DNA of 40,865 bases from Bacillota bacterium (GTDB taxonomy: Bacteria; Eremiobacterota; SpSt-956; JAKJGF01). The DNA lies in NCBI GenBank assembly GCA_029555925.1, contig JAKPQU010000044.1, positions 1 through 40,865 of the forward strand. Direction: 5' to 3'. This document shows positions 40,764-40,865 of the stretch, piece after piece. The stretch's first letter is position 1. Each line of letters starts with the position of its first letter. The position numbers were made by a program, and so were the translations under genes. The notes beneath the pieces were generated by a model, which saw nothing but the letters and a program-made list of their open reading frames with translations, was not told the DNA's origin and did not search any database.

Positions 40764-40865
40764 CTTCTGCCTGACAGGCTCTTACGAAGAAAAATAATTT
40801 GCCTTATTTAATTTGTTTTACAGACAATAAATTAGCCCTTATTTAATTTTTAATTCTATATAAAA
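40764..40865. mobile_element. Second copy of the 139-bp MITE-like element, cut by window end
   Basis: It starts CTTCTGCCTGACAGGCTC and matches 8823-8925 over about 100 bases with only a few differences, including the long AT-rich interior. The right inverted end falls beyond the window. Confidence 0.88.

Overview
The window is about 41 kb of AT-rich bacterial chromosome with 33 intact protein-coding genes, one probable gene remnant, no rRNA or tRNA that I can see, and no CRISPR array. The gene content suggests an uncultured, probably anaerobic, diderm (outer-membrane) bacterium: rubredoxin, a YgiQ-family radical SAM protein, an OmpA-domain lipoprotein, an Slt-type lytic transglycosylase, prepilins, FMN-dependent type 2 IPP isomerase and many TPR/HEAT/beta-propeller proteins. 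This style resembles poorly cultured candidate phyla, but I cannot assign a phylum from sequence alone. Nothing here looks viral, plasmid-borne or tied to an intact transposase.

Layout. 1-5.8 kb (+): a TPR/HEAT membrane protein coupled to a pseudopilin, a divergent alpha-amylase-fold (GH13-like) enzyme, an M48 membrane peptidase and a small glycine-rich protein. 6-10.2 kb: an orphan HD-domain protein with Cas10-like features, then DinB-like, Nudix and KBL genes on the minus strand. 10.2-11.3 kb is a noncoding repeat nest. 11.3-20 kb: a small acidic protein, a zinc-finger/HEAT protein, rubredoxin, a beta-propeller protein, and a minus-strand cluster of band-7 protein, small protein, Ycf46-like AAA ATPase and GrpE-like protein, next to a large coiled-coil protein of unknown role. 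20.4-26 kb: an O-methyltransferase, YgiQ-like protein, a REC-HTH regulator and a PocR-GAF-GAF-HD-GYP sensor. 26.5-31.8 kb: a LURP/scramblase-fold protein, an operon of IPP isomerase, TPR-FHA protein and inositol-phosphatase-like protein, and a substrate-binding/OmpA fusion lipoprotein. 32-34.8 kb: a three-gene minor pilin cluster. 35.3-40.5 kb: an Slt transglycosylase, malic enzyme and a secreted beta-rich protein.

The most striking feature is what lies between the genes. At least fifteen intergenic elements are built from 7-bp units following one rule, GTRANNN (GTGACGC, GTAACGC, GTGATGC, GTGAGCA, GTGAGTC, GTGAAGA and others). They are usually arranged as two converging arrays around a short linker. 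Some sit inside MITE-like elements with terminal inverted repeats of at least three families, and one element is a chimera of two families joined at the heptad core. In five genes the TGA stop codon is itself part of the first or second heptad, so the arrays begin exactly at gene ends. I read this as a non-autonomous, convergent-heptad repeat system acting at gene 3' ends. Function and mobilising enzyme are unknown and not encoded in this window.
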